DNA from: Sphingomonadaceae bacterium
GTDB lineage: Bacteria; Pseudomonadota; Alphaproteobacteria; Sphingomonadales; Sphingomonadaceae
Direction of reading: 5' to 3'
Assembly: GCA_947476425.1 (NCBI GenBank)
Contig: CANJQJ010000035.1
Location: 1 to 32,175 of the forward strand
DNA: 32,175 bases
Of the stretch, positions 7,817-16,588 are shown piece after piece. A program made the translations under genes and the position numbers. Position 1 is the first letter of the stretch. The number at the start of each line of letters is the position of its first letter. The notes under the pieces are model-generated. The model was not told the origin of the DNA. It ran no database searches and worked only from the letters and a program-made list of their open reading frames with translations.

Positions 7817-9178
7817 ATGGCGGCCGACGCGGATACGACGATATCGATGGACCAGAAGGTGCATGACTGGCTCACCGCCAATCTCGGGCCCGTGATTGCC
7901 CTCGAACGTCAGCCCCGCTGGCGTCCCGGCTGGGACGCGACCGTCACCCGCGACGGCAATCCGCTGCGCCTCTACATTCGCGGACCACGCGGGGACAGCT
8001 ATGTCTCTCCTGTCGACATGTACCAGGAGGCGCAGATCCACCACGCATTCGAGGCAAGCGGCATACCGGCCCCGCGCGTCTTCGGGATGATCGAGGATCC
8101 GTTGTCGATCGTGATGGAGCGGCTACCCGGCCGCATCAACACCGACGCGATCGAGGATAGCGGGGTTCGCCAGAAGGTCCGTGACGATTTCATCCGCATC
8201 GTCGCCGATGTCCACAATTTGCCGCTCGAGACGTTCGAGAAGGTCGGCCTTGAAATCCCGAAGACCCCAGACGAGATCGCCGGCGCGACGTACCGTCTTT
8301 CGGAAACGATCTTCGAACGCCAGATGCCCCGCCCCTTCCCGCTGATGCGCTTCATCGGCCTCTGGCTGCGCCGCAACACCCCGCAGGATCGTACCCGCAT
8401 CGCATTCGTCAATTTCGACGCGGGACAGTTCCTGTTCGACGGTGACCGGGTGACCGGGCTCATAGATTTCGAAGTATCCGGGCTGGGCGATCCCGCCGGC
8501 GAGCTTGCCGGGATGCGACTGCGCGACACCTCAGAGCCGCTGGGCGATCTTTCGGCGATGATCGATCGCTACGAGGCGCTGACCGGCGATCGAATCTCCA
8601 AGCGCTTGATCGAATACCACACCGCCGCTTTTTGTGGCGTCAACGGCTTCCTGATGTGGCCACTCGCCTTCAACACAACCATGGAGCAGGATTACACCGC
8701 CTACATGCAATATATGGTCGCGACGACGCGTTGGTCGATCACCGCGATCGCCGCGCATATCGGCATGGAATTCTCCGAACCCCGCGAACCGCGCCTCGCC
8801 CCTCTGGGCTATGTGCGCGCCGCAAACCACCTCATCGAGCAAATCGGCATGATGCCCGGTGGCAGTCTCGCGGATGAATATGCGCGCGATTCGGCCGCGG
8901 GCCTCGCCCGCTACCTCTCGCGCTGGAACGACTATGGCCGCGACGTGCTGGCTGAGAATCTTGCCGATGCCTCCGCGCTTCTCGGCCGCACGCTCGACGA
9001 TTGGGATGAGGCGCAAGCGGCGGTCGAAGCCTATGTGCTCGCCGCGCCGCCGGAAGAAGACCAGAAGCTTGTGCAGCACTTCCACAACTGGCTGCGCCGG
9101 CAAGCCTTCCTCCTGCAGGGCTGTGGTGTCGCCGCCCCCTTTGCCGATCTCGACCTCCAGGTCATTCCGGAGCGTTGA
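7817..9178 (+). CDS. Phosphotransferase (APH/choline-kinase fold) family protein with altered catalytic loop
   Basis: The 453-residue protein has the APH kinase-like fold in its first 300 residues: a nucleotide-binding strand near LYIRGPRGD (52-60), a helix-C glutamate (Glu71 or nearby, in YQEAQIHH), the hinge segment SIVMERLPGR (97-106) and the metal-binding IDFE (216-219). The catalytic loop, normally HGDxxxxN, reads NFDAGQ (199-204). It keeps the aspartate but lacks His and the usual Asn and is two residues shorter. The C-terminal 180 residues are helical with no recognised domain. Physiological substrates of such proteins are seldom known, and antibiotic resistance should not be assumed. 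The start at 7817 has AGGAGG nine bases upstream. DUF1003 and AI-2E genes follow on the same strand at gaps of 78 and 86 bases. Confidence 0.75.
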   Translation: MAADADTTISMDQKVHDWLTANLGPVIALERQPRWRPGWDATVTRDGNPLRLYIRGPRGDSYVSPVDMYQEAQIHHAFEASGIPAPRVFGMIEDPLSIVMERLPGRINTDAIEDSGVRQKVRDDFIRIVADVHNLPLETFEKVGLEIPKTPDEIAGATYRLSETIFERQMPRPFPLMRFIGLWLRRNTPQDRTRIAFVNFDAGQFLFDGDRVTGLIDFEVSGLGDPAGELAGMRLRDTSEPLGDLSAMIDRYEALTGDRISKRLIEYHTAAFCGVNGFLMWPLAFNTTMEQDYTAYMQYMVATTRWSITAIAAHIGMEFSEPREPRLAPLGYVRAANHLIEQIGMMPGGSLADEYARDSAAGLARYLSRWNDYGRDVLAENLADASALLGRTLDDWDEAQAAVEAYVLAAPPEEDQKLVQHFHNWLRRQAFLLQGCGVAAPFADLDLQVIPER

Positions 9179-9256
9179 TCCAAGGACCCGACGATCCCTG
9201 TTTCGATGTGACGACGGCTGATCTACAGACGGTGCCTGCCGCCCGAGGCGTGAGCG

Positions 9257-9781
9257 ATGGAGATCATGATGTCGAACGACGATAACCAACGCCACGGTCT
9301 TGGCAAGGAAGAACGGGCGCTGCTCGCCAAGCTCCGCGAGGTGCGGCGCAAGCAGCGCGCGAAGGGCCCGGAACCGGACGAGCCCCCGCTGACCCCCGGC
9401 CAGCGGATCGCCGATCTCGTCGCCGCGACAATGGGGTCGTGGCGCTTCATCATCGTCCAGACCACGATTCTGCTTTTCTGGATCGCCCTCAACGTCGCGG
9501 CCTATATCCAGCACTGGGATCCCTATCCCTTCATCCTGCTCAATCTGGCGCTGTCGTTCCAGGCAGCCTACGCTGCGCCGTTCATCATGATGAGCCAGAA
9601 TCGGCAGCAGGACATCGATCGGCTCCACGCGGCTGCGGACTACCGGATCAACATCAAGGCGGAACTCGAGATCGAGCTGCTTCACCAGAAGCTCGATGAA
9701 CTGCGCGAGAAGGAAGTCCTCTCGCTCACGCAGGCGGTCGAATCCCTCACGGCCCTGCTTCAGAAACAGGACAAGAACTGA
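9257..9781 (+). CDS. DUF1003 domain membrane protein
   Basis: The 174-residue protein has a charged N-terminus, two transmembrane helices and a coiled-coil-like tail. The helices are at about 64-84 (FIIVQTTILLFWIALNVAAY) and 91-112 (PFILLNLALSFQAAYAAPFI). The segment MMSQNRQQDIDRLHAAADY is the typical DUF1003 signature that follows the second helix, and the Glu/Leu-rich tail (about 130-170) probably forms a coiled coil. The family has no settled function. The start is uncertain: 9257 has GAGG about 8 bases upstream, while ATG at 9269 (MSNDDNQ) is spaced 6 bases from a GGAG inside the longer form. Both give the same domain. Confidence 0.85.
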   Translation: MEIMMSNDDNQRHGLGKEERALLAKLREVRRKQRAKGPEPDEPPLTPGQRIADLVAATMGSWRFIIVQTTILLFWIALNVAAYIQHWDPYPFILLNLALSFQAAYAAPFIMMSQNRQQDIDRLHAAADYRINIKAELEIELLHQKLDELREKEVLSLTQAVESLTALLQKQDKN

Positions 9782-9867
9782 AAATCTCTTTTAGCAGGAT
9801 CAGCTTTTCGGTCGGATCGCCACGGGTATCCTGCCCCAAGGCTCCCGACAATCGCTAGGCTTCGCCG

Positions 9868-10938
9868 ATGACCATGACAGAACAGTCGCCCGACCTGCAG
9901 ACCCATTGGGCAAGAATCATCGTTGCGTGCCTGCTCTCCCTGTTCGGGCTCTGGATCATCTCGGGGTTCCTGCCCGCGCTTGTCTGGGCAGTCGTCATCG
10001 CCGTCGCGATCGATCCGCTCCATGTCAGGCTGCGGAACCGGTGGCCGACCAAGAGCGGCCACGTCCTGATTGCCGCCCTGATTACGACGGGTATCGCGTT
10101 GCTCGTCCTGGTTCCGCTTGCCGCCGGCCTGACACGCGCCGTTACCGAGGCGCAAGCGGTGGGAAGCTGGGTCAACGCAGCCCGCCTCAACGGCGTGCCA
10201 ATACCTGCCTGGCTGCAGGATCTCCCATTCGGCAGCGAGATGGTAACCGGCTGGTGGCAGGATAATCTGGCCAGCCCGGAAGCGGCGGCGCTCCAACTGC
10301 ATCATCTGGCCGGCGCGGACTTGGTGACTCACACGCGCCTGATCGGCAGCAATGTCCTCCACCGAACCGTGATCTTCGCATTCACCTTGCTGACGCTGTT
10401 CTTTCTGCTGCGCGATCGGGACGCCATCATCGCTCAGGGACTGCGCGCCGGCGACCGACTGCTCGGCCCGGCCGGCGAACGCATCGGCCGCCAGGCAATC
10501 CTCTCGGTTCGCGGCACGATCGATGGGCTTGTGCTGGTCGGCATCGGCGAGGGTGCGGTCATGACGCTGGTCTATATATTGGTAGGCGTCCAGCATCCCC
10601 TGCTGTTCGGCATGGCGACTGCGGTGGCGGCGATGATACCGTTCGGCGCTGCGCTAATCTTCGCGCTGGTTTGCCTGCTCCTCCTTGGCCATTCCGCAGT
10701 TACGGGAGCGATCGCGGTAATGTCAGTCGGTCTGACCGTGGTCGGCATCGCAGATCATTTTATTCGTCCTGCGCTAATTGGGGGCGCTACCCGTCTCCCC
10801 TTCCTCTGGGTGCTGATCGGCATCCTGGGAGGCGTCGAGACACTCGGCCTGCTCGGGCTTTTCGTGGGGCCTGCGACGATCGCAGTGCTCATCATGCTGT
10901 GGCGCGAATTTCTGGAAACTCCGGCCAGCGCAGCCTGA
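9868..10938 (+). CDS. AI-2E family transporter
   Basis: The 356-residue polytopic protein has about eight hydrophobic helices arranged as in the AI-2E transporter family (TqsA/PerM/YdiK-like). These include IIVACLLSLFGLWIISGFLP near the start, VIIFAFTLLTLFFLLR-type helices in the middle, and the C-terminal signature GLTVVGIADHFIRPALIGG followed by LPFLWVLIGILGGVETLGLL. Family members export varied solutes, including autoinducer-2, and some work as Na+/H+ antiporters, so quorum sensing cannot be assumed. No strong ribosome binding site is visible before the ATG at 9868; ATG at 9874 is an alternative. It converges on mgtE with 22 bases between the stops. Confidence 0.88.
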   Translation: MTMTEQSPDLQTHWARIIVACLLSLFGLWIISGFLPALVWAVVIAVAIDPLHVRLRNRWPTKSGHVLIAALITTGIALLVLVPLAAGLTRAVTEAQAVGSWVNAARLNGVPIPAWLQDLPFGSEMVTGWWQDNLASPEAAALQLHHLAGADLVTHTRLIGSNVLHRTVIFAFTLLTLFFLLRDRDAIIAQGLRAGDRLLGPAGERIGRQAILSVRGTIDGLVLVGIGEGAVMTLVYILVGVQHPLLFGMATAVAAMIPFGAALIFALVCLLLLGHSAVTGAIAVMSVGLTVVGIADHFIRPALIGGATRLPFLWVLIGILGGVETLGLLGLFVGPATIAVLIMLWREFLETPASAA

Positions 10939-10960
10939 TGAGGGATTTGCGGGCAGAATT

Positions 10961-12391
10961 CTAACCCGCCAACCCAGCCAGCGATGCCAGGCCAAGGAAA
11001 GAGAAAAAGCCCATGATGTCCGTCATCATGGTCACGAATACCGCGGACGACACGGCGGGATCGATTCGGAAGCGATCGAGCGTCACCGGGATAAGGATGC
11101 CGGAAAGTCCCGCTACGAGATTGTTGATTACCATCGCCGTGCCCATCACCACGCCGAGCGCAGGGTAATGGAACAACCAGCCAACACCTATCCCGATCAT
11201 CGTACCGAGTGCGCAGCCATTGGCGATTGCGATCCGGAACTCGCGCAGGATGATGCGCACGGTATTAGAATCGGTAAGCTGATTGGTGGCCAGGGCTCGA
11301 ACCGCTACGGCCATCGTCTGCGTGCCCGCGTTGCCACCCATCCCCGATACGATCGGCATAAGCACGGCAAGAACGACGAGGTGGGAGATCGTTCCCTGGA
11401 ACAATCCGACCACCGACGATGCCATCACCGCCGTCCCGAGATTGATCACCAACCAAGTCAGCCTAACCTTGACGGTCTGGACGATTGGCTCGTTGATGTC
11501 GCCGTCGCCTGCGCCGGAGAGCTTGAGAATATCCTCGCCGGCCTCTTCCTGGATGATGTGGACGACATCATCGACCGTGATCATGCCGACCAGCCGGCCC
11601 GACTGATCCACCACCGCCGCTGAAATGAGTGCATATTTCTGGAAGCGCAGCGCCACCTCCTCCTGGTCCATGTCGACCGGGATGAGCGATTGCTCACGCC
11701 GCATGACATCGGCCATGCCGATCGATCGCGGCGTCCGCAGGATCCAGCTCAAATGGCAGACACCAACCGGCTTGTGACCGGGATCGACGACAAAGATTTC
11801 CCAGAAATCGGTGGTCAGGTCCTCATTGCCCCGCAAATAATCGAGGACATCGCCAACCGTCCAATGCTCGGGTACCGCGATCAGGTCGCGCTGCATCAGG
11901 CGCCCGGCCGATTCCTCCGGATAGCCCAACGCCTCCTCGATCGCGGCGCGATCGTCAGGCGCCAGGGCGCGCAGGACTTCGCGCTGCTCGTCCGCATCGA
12001 GCTCCTCGATGATCGCGACGGCATCGTCGGATTCTAGCTGGGAGGCGATTTCGGCGACCTGATGGGGCGCCAGCGCATCCATCAGCTCGTCGCGCACCCA
12101 CTCGTTCATTTCCGAAAGCACGTCGCCGTCGAGAATATCCGCGAGTGCGGCTGCAAGCGGCGCGCGGGCATCCGAACGCGCAAGTTCGAACAGGTCTGCG
12201 ATATCGGCGGGATGCAGGGGCCTGACGAGATCTCGGGCAGCACCGACCTCGCCCGCTTCGACAAATGCGATAACCGCAGCCACGAAATCGGGACTTAGCC
12301 GGTCATCCTCGTCGTGCAGGGGCTGAGAAGGGCTGACGGCCTCATCGACCGGACCGGAGGGCGCAGCGGCTTCTGTCTCGATTTCGCTCAT
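10961..12391 (-). CDS. mgtE: Magnesium transporter MgtE
   Basis: The 476-residue protein has the full MgtE order. An N-terminal helical domain (about 35-150) contains LVRPLHPADIADLFEL and repeated acidic helices. A CBS-domain pair follows (about 155-275, with VDDVVHIIQEEAGEDILKLS at its end). Five transmembrane helices make up about 300-476, including the pore segment GMGGNAGTQTMAVAVRALAT. MgtE is a homodimeric Mg2+ channel whose cytosolic domain closes the pore when Mg2+ is high. GGAGG lies 6-7 bases before the ATG at 12391. Only 55 bases separate it from the upstream DHA2 gene, too short for an M-box riboswitch, so regulation is probably through the protein's own Mg2+-sensing domain. Confidence 0.93.
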   Translation of the reverse strand: MSEIETEAAAPSGPVDEAVSPSQPLHDEDDRLSPDFVAAVIAFVEAGEVGAARDLVRPLHPADIADLFELARSDARAPLAAALADILDGDVLSEMNEWVRDELMDALAPHQVAEIASQLESDDAVAIIEELDADEQREVLRALAPDDRAAIEEALGYPEESAGRLMQRDLIAVPEHWTVGDVLDYLRGNEDLTTDFWEIFVVDPGHKPVGVCHLSWILRTPRSIGMADVMRREQSLIPVDMDQEEVALRFQKYALISAAVVDQSGRLVGMITVDDVVHIIQEEAGEDILKLSGAGDGDINEPIVQTVKVRLTWLVINLGTAVMASSVVGLFQGTISHLVVLAVLMPIVSGMGGNAGTQTMAVAVRALATNQLTDSNTVRIILREFRIAIANGCALGTMIGIGVGWLFHYPALGVVMGTAMVINNLVAGLSGILIPVTLDRFRIDPAVSSAVFVTMMTDIMGFFSFLGLASLAGLAG

Positions 12392-12446
12392 CCACGCCTC
12401 CGTTTTGGAACAGCGGTTCCTAGTGGGGGAATCGGCGCTTGTCAGC

Positions 12447-13979
12447 CTATTCCATCACCACGGGCATCTCACTGTCATCCCCTTCCTTCATCGGATTGAG
12501 GAACAGGATCAACGGCAGCGTGGAGAGAGTCATCACTGCCATCAGCCAGAAATCGTCCAGATAGGCGATCATCATCGCCTGGCGATTAATCTCGACGTCC
12601 ACCATCTTGAGCGCCGTGCCGCTTTCCATGCCCATGCTCTCGAGTAGCCCGCCCTCGACGAAGGGAAAGCGGATCGCGCTGAAATGGGCAGCTAGGTCCG
12701 AGTGGCTAACCTGGAGATTATGCGCGAGTACGGCCGTGAACATCGAGATCGCTACCGCTCCGCCGATATTGCGCGAGAGATTATAGAGTGCGGCTGCGCT
12801 CGTCCGGACGGTGGGGCTCAACGTCGAGAACGCGATCATGTTGAGCGGCACCATCACGAGGCCGAAGCCGAAGCCCTGGATAAGGCCGGTAACGATCATG
12901 GGCTGACGATCCATACCGAGGCTGAATCCCGTCATCAGCCATTGCGCCACGTTGACCAGCACCATTCCCGTGAGGATGATGATGCGAGCATCGACCTTGC
13001 CCATCAATCGCCCGGAGATCATCATTGTTGCCATGATCGCAACGCCGCGTGGGACGATCAGCAACCCGGCATCAACGGTGTTATAGCCAAGCAAGCTCTG
13101 CATCATCGGCGGCAACAGCGCCGCGCTCGACATCATGATGCCGATGATCACGAGCAGGAACAGGTTGGCAATCACGAAATTGCGATCGCGAAACAACTCG
13201 ATCGGAAGCAATGGCGCGCGGGCGCTGGCGGTATGCACCGCAAACATCCACAGCATTGCAATGCAAAGGCCTGCCTCGATCATGATCTCAGGCGATTCAA
13301 ACCAATCGAGTTGCGTTCCGCGATCAAGTACGAGCTGGAGCGAGCACAAGGCGATGGCGATCATCGCAAAGCCCATCATGTCGAATGGCGCGGCCTTGAT
13401 CTTCACCTTCGGCAGCAGGATCAGCAGGCCGACAAAGGCCGCGATGCCGAAAGGAGCGTTGATGAAAAACACCCAGCGCCAATTGTGGCTCTCGGTCAGA
13501 ATCCCACCGACGATCGGTCCGAGAATCGGTCCGACCATGATCCCCATTCCCCAGATGGTGAGGGCACGCGCTCGCTGCTCGACCGGATAAATGTCTAGCA
13601 TGATCGCCTGCGAAAGCGGCCCGATAAACGCGCCCGCCAACCCCTGGAGCAGCCGCGCACCGACCATCATCCCAAGCGACGCAGAGATTCCGCACAGCAT
13701 CGAGGCAAGCGTGAAGCCTGTCACCGAGATCAGAATCAAGGCGCGCCGCCCGACACGCGATTCGAGCCAGCCGGTCATCGGCGTCGCGACCGCAGCGGCG
13801 ATGATATAGGATGTCAGCACCCACGAAATCGTATCAGGGGTGGCACCCAGCGATGCCTGCATATGGGGCAGCGCAACGTTCGCAATCGTGCTGTCGAGCA
13901 CCTGCATCATCGTCGCGGCCATGACGACCACGGTAAGAGCGATCCGACGTTGTGGTGAAATTTCGATCGCGTCGGTCAT
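12447..13979 (-). CDS. DHA2 family (EmrB/QacA-type) MFS efflux transporter
   Basis: This 510-residue major facilitator has about 14 hydrophobic segments, as expected for the DHA2 drug:H+ antiporter family. It shows motif D1 near VLDSTIANVALPHMQASLG, motif A around GWLESRVGRR, motif C as GIMVGPILGPIVGGILTE, and the family sequence NWRWVFFINAPFG. An EmrB-like inner-membrane pump is the best call, but no EmrA-type adaptor or TolC-type gene is adjacent. The ATG at 13979 (MTDAIEIS) is preferred to the GTG at 13988; neither has a strong ribosome binding site. It lies 55 bases upstream of mgtE on the same strand and diverges from the luciferase-like gene across 63 bases. Confidence 0.9.
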   Translation of the reverse strand: MTDAIEISPQRRIALTVVVMAATMMQVLDSTIANVALPHMQASLGATPDTISWVLTSYIIAAAVATPMTGWLESRVGRRALILISVTGFTLASMLCGISASLGMMVGARLLQGLAGAFIGPLSQAIMLDIYPVEQRARALTIWGMGIMVGPILGPIVGGILTESHNWRWVFFINAPFGIAAFVGLLILLPKVKIKAAPFDMMGFAMIAIALCSLQLVLDRGTQLDWFESPEIMIEAGLCIAMLWMFAVHTASARAPLLPIELFRDRNFVIANLFLLVIIGIMMSSAALLPPMMQSLLGYNTVDAGLLIVPRGVAIMATMMISGRLMGKVDARIIILTGMVLVNVAQWLMTGFSLGMDRQPMIVTGLIQGFGFGLVMVPLNMIAFSTLSPTVRTSAAALYNLSRNIGGAVAISMFTAVLAHNLQVSHSDLAAHFSAIRFPFVEGGLLESMGMESGTALKMVDVEINRQAMMIAYLDDFWLMAVMTLSTLPLILFLNPMKEGDDSEMPVVME

Positions 13980-14042
13980 TGCAACCACGTAAGCGCAGCG
14001 CGCGACGCTTTCAATCGCGACGAAGCAATCTATATCGGCGCG

Positions 14043-15062
14043 ATGACAACCAGCTATCGCCTATCTGTTCTCGACCAGTCACCGGTTGCCGAAGGCGACA
14101 CGACCGCCGATGCTATCGCCAACACGCGCGAACTCGCCCGACTTTGCGACGACCTCGGATATTACCGCTATTGGCTCGCCGAGCATCATGCTTCGCCCGG
14201 CGTCGGGGGCACCACCCCGGAAGCACTTATTGGCCCGCTCGCGATCGAAACCCGCCGGATGCGGATCGGGGCGGGTGGAATCATGATGCCCCATTATTCG
14301 CCCTTCAAGGTCGCCGAAACCTTCAGCCTTTTGTCCGCGCTCGCGCCGGATCGCATCGATCTTGGCGTCGGTCGAGCGCTAGGGTCGGACGGCCGCACCG
14401 CTTTCGCGCTCCAGCGCGATCGCAGCAAAATGACGCCGCATGATTTTCCGGACCAACTTGCCGAGCTCCTTGCGTATCTGGGCGACGATCTTCCTGCAGA
14501 CCATCCCTTTGCATCGCTTGCCGCGACCCTGCCTTCGGGCGGCGGGACGCCCGCACCCTGGCTGCTGGGCACCTCGATGGAATCGGCGAATTGGGCGGCA
14601 AGCGCGGGGTTGCCATATTGCTTTGCGGATTTCATCAATCAGGAGGGCGCGCCAATTGCCGCCGAATACCGGCGTCGCTTTCAACCATCGCGCTGGCTCG
14701 ATGCTCCTTACCTGGCAACCGCGATCTTCACGATCGCCGCCTCGACCCAGGAAGAGGCCGAAGCCCTCGCGACGCCGGGCGCTATGATGTTTTCCTATCT
14801 TGCCAGAGGTCAGCTTATTCCCGTGCCGTCGCTTGAGAAGGCAATGGCATGGGCGGCACCCCGGGCTGGCCGACCGCGTCGGCGCAAGACCGTGGTCGGC
14901 ACCCCTGCCAAGGTACGAGCCGACCTGGACATGTTGGGCGCGCAATATGGCGCAGATGAACTGATGCTCGTAAACATCATGTCCGATCATGCGGCGCGAT
15001 TGAGAAGCTATGCACTCATTGCCGCCGAATATGGGCTGGCGGAACGCGCCGCAGCCGCTTAA
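14043..15062 (+). CDS. LLM class flavin-dependent oxidoreductase
   Basis: The 339-residue protein is a luciferase-like TIM-barrel monooxygenase of the 'luciferase family oxidoreductase, group 1' type. It begins YRLSVLDQSPV and has the typical segments RYWLAEHHASPGVGGTTPEA, RIGAGGIMMPHYSPFKVAET and PDRIDLGVGRALGSD. The C-terminus has TVVGTPAKVRADLDML and DELMLVNIMSDHAARLRSY. Such enzymes use reduced FMN supplied by a separate reductase to oxygenate small organic substrates. The substrate is unknown, and bioluminescence is not implied. A TATATC close to the ATG may be a -10 element, which would leave a very short leader. Confidence 0.88.
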   Translation: MTTSYRLSVLDQSPVAEGDTTADAIANTRELARLCDDLGYYRYWLAEHHASPGVGGTTPEALIGPLAIETRRMRIGAGGIMMPHYSPFKVAETFSLLSALAPDRIDLGVGRALGSDGRTAFALQRDRSKMTPHDFPDQLAELLAYLGDDLPADHPFASLAATLPSGGGTPAPWLLGTSMESANWAASAGLPYCFADFINQEGAPIAAEYRRRFQPSRWLDAPYLATAIFTIAASTQEEAEALATPGAMMFSYLARGQLIPVPSLEKAMAWAAPRAGRPRRRKTVVGTPAKVRADLDMLGAQYGADELMLVNIMSDHAARLRSYALIAAEYGLAERAAAA

Positions 15063-15105
15063 TCGACGCATCGATTTTAAACGATCCCATTCACAGGAGA
15101 TTCGC

Positions 15106-15573
15106 ATGGCCACCGATCCGGAAAACACGTTGATCATGACACTCGAAAGCGGCGACGTCGTAATCGCCCTGCGTCCCGACATTGCCCCAGGCCATGTCGA
15201 GCGCATCAAGGAGCTCGCGCGCGAAGGCTTTTACGACGGTGTCGTCTTCCATCGCGTAATTCCGGGATTCATGGCGCAGGGCGGCGATCCCACGGGCACC
15301 GGCATGGGCGGATCGAAAAAGCCCGACCTGGCCGCTGAATTCTCGGCCGAGCCACATGTTCGCGGCGTCTGCTCGATGGCGCGCAGCGCGAATCCCAACA
15401 GCGCGAATAGCCAGTTCTTCATCTGCTTCGACGACGCGAAGTTCCTTGACCGCCAGTACACCGCATGGGGCGTCGTCGAGAGCGGCATGGAGCATGTCGA
15501 TGCGCTTCCCAAGGGCGAGCCGCCCCGCGCACCCGGCAAGATCGTGTCGATGAAAGTCGCTGCCGACGCGTGA
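15106..15573 (+). CDS. Peptidyl-prolyl cis-trans isomerase, cyclophilin type
   Basis: This 155-residue single-domain cyclophilin catalyses proline isomerisation in protein folding. The active-site segment is FHRVIPGFMAQGGD (48-61), with the catalytic Arg50 and Phe55/Met56/Gln58. SQFFICFDDAKFLDRQYTAW provides the second half of the pocket, keeping the Phe residues; the usual cyclosporin-contact Trp is replaced by an Arg/Gln context typical of bacterial PpiB. There is no signal peptide, so it is cytoplasmic. CAGGAGATTCGC before the ATG at 15106 sets the start. It lies 43 bases after the flavin oxidoreductase gene, probably in one transcript that ends at the hairpin at 15580. Confidence 0.92.
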   Translation: MATDPENTLIMTLESGDVVIALRPDIAPGHVERIKELAREGFYDGVVFHRVIPGFMAQGGDPTGTGMGGSKKPDLAAEFSAEPHVRGVCSMARSANPNSANSQFFICFDDAKFLDRQYTAWGVVESGMEHVDALPKGEPPRAPGKIVSMKVAADA

Positions 15574-15579
15574 TTGAAT

Positions 15580-15603
15580 AGCCCTCTCCTCGCGGAGAGG
15601 GCT
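15580..15603. terminator. Bidirectional terminator between cyclophilin and lysR genes
   Basis: A perfect 10-bp stem, AGCCCTCTCC (15580-15589) paired with GGAGAGGGCT (15594-15603), encloses the loop TCGC. It occupies exactly the gap between the convergent stops at 15573 and 15604. The flanking T-tract on either strand is short, so efficiency is uncertain. Confidence 0.75.
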
Positions 15604-16494
15604 TTACGCCAGCGGTGCGAGCGTCTCGAACAACCAGTCGTGGAACAGACGCACCGCACGGTTCGACATTGCGCTCCTGCGACAAGCGAACCAGTAGCTC
15701 TGCGGGCTCTTCACATGGACGGCCGACAGGCTGACGAGCCGCGTGTCCTCGGCCGCGGCAAGGTGGCCATCGAGCATGAAGGCAATGCCGAGCCCGGCAG
15801 CGGCGGCATCCAGTATCACCTGCCCGGAATCGAAATAATCGATGGTCGCGGGCTCAAGATCCGGCATGCCTACGGCCTCGCGCCAAGCGTCGAAGCTGTC
15901 GTGGAGGTCATTATGGACGAGGATCGTCATCTTCCGGATATCGCGCGGTTCGAACGGACGGCCCAGCGCATCGACCAGTTTGCGCGCGCCGATCAGCACG
16001 ATTTCGCCCTGCTCGATCTTGCGTGCATATAGCGAAGGCTCGACCTCGCGGACCAGGACGATGGCGGCATCAATTCCATCATTGAGGCGCGACAATCCAT
16101 TCACCGTCGTGCTTACATCGAGGTGAAATTCGGGATTCTCGGCTTTAAGAGACCCGATTCTGGGCATCAAACGCTGCGATGCAAAAAGAGGCGGGACGGC
16201 CAGTCTAAGGCGCAGGAGTTCGGGTGCGCCTGCGGTCGTCAACTCGATCGCATCGGTGAGCATATCAATTGCGGGGGCGATTCGCTCGAGCAGCCTTTCT
16301 CCCTCGGCGGTGAGCGAAAGCGCCTGGTGGCGACGCTCGAACAACTGGAGTCCGACGAAGCGTTCAAGCGCCTGGATTCTCCTGCTAAGCGCTGGTGAAG
16401 ACAGTGAAAGGCCTTCAGCCGCAGCCTTGACGGATCCCTGCCGGGCCACCTGTACAAAGGCTTCGATAGCAGTGAGGGGTGGCAAACGCCGCAT
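15604..16494 (-). CDS. LysR family transcriptional regulator (GcvA-like)
   Basis: The 296-residue protein has the N-terminal winged helix-turn-helix (RRLPPLTAIEAFVQVARQGS, then LSLSSPALSRRIQALERFVG, about 2-60), followed by a periplasmic-binding-protein-like effector domain (about 90-290). The start PPLTAIEAF and the overall pattern match the GcvA/AmpR-like LysR subgroup. The start at 16494 opens directly into the DNA-binding domain; the upstream extension to 16602 does not belong to the family. Its target is unclear: no structural gene diverges right next to it, only the small RNA candidate and the CDC48 gene further on. The effector is unknown. Confidence 0.88.
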   Translation of the reverse strand: MRRLPPLTAIEAFVQVARQGSVKAAAEGLSLSSPALSRRIQALERFVGLQLFERRHQALSLTAEGERLLERIAPAIDMLTDAIELTTAGAPELLRLRLAVPPLFASQRLMPRIGSLKAENPEFHLDVSTTVNGLSRLNDGIDAAIVLVREVEPSLYARKIEQGEIVLIGARKLVDALGRPFEPRDIRKMTILVHNDLHDSFDAWREAVGMPDLEPATIDYFDSGQVILDAAAAGLGIAFMLDGHLAAAEDTRLVSLSAVHVKSPQSYWFACRRSAMSNRAVRLFHDWLFETLAPLA

Positions 16495-16554
16495 GAGCCA
16501 ATCTCTCTCGATTTTTACCTTCGTGCCCCCGGCAATGGAGCCGGCCCAGATCAA

Positions 16555-16582
16555 TTGGCAACGCGGTAGTATTGGAGATAAT
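16555..16582 (+). promoter_or_regulatory. Sigma70-type promoter for the small RNA candidate
   Basis: TTGGCA (16555-16560) and GATAAT (16577-16582) are separated by 16 bases, each with one mismatch to the TTGACA/TATAAT consensus. Transcription would begin at about 16588-16590, right at the first hairpin of the candidate RNA. The minus-strand lysR start at 16494 is 60 bases to the left, so the lysR promoter probably overlaps this region. Confidence 0.55.
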
Positions 16583-16588
16583 GCAAGA

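Noticed and set aside
8531-9685. 384-codon minus-strand open frame opposite the kinase-fold and DUF1003 genes
   Set aside because: Spans two real plus-strand genes and has the composition of a GC-driven shadow.
10949-10969. GCGGG/CCCGC inverted repeat between the AI-2E and mgtE stops as a terminator
   Set aside because: Stem of only 5 bp, an 11-base loop and no T-tract; too weak to call.
12392-12446. M-box magnesium riboswitch before mgtE
   Set aside because: Only 55 bases separate the genes, far too short for the M-box fold.
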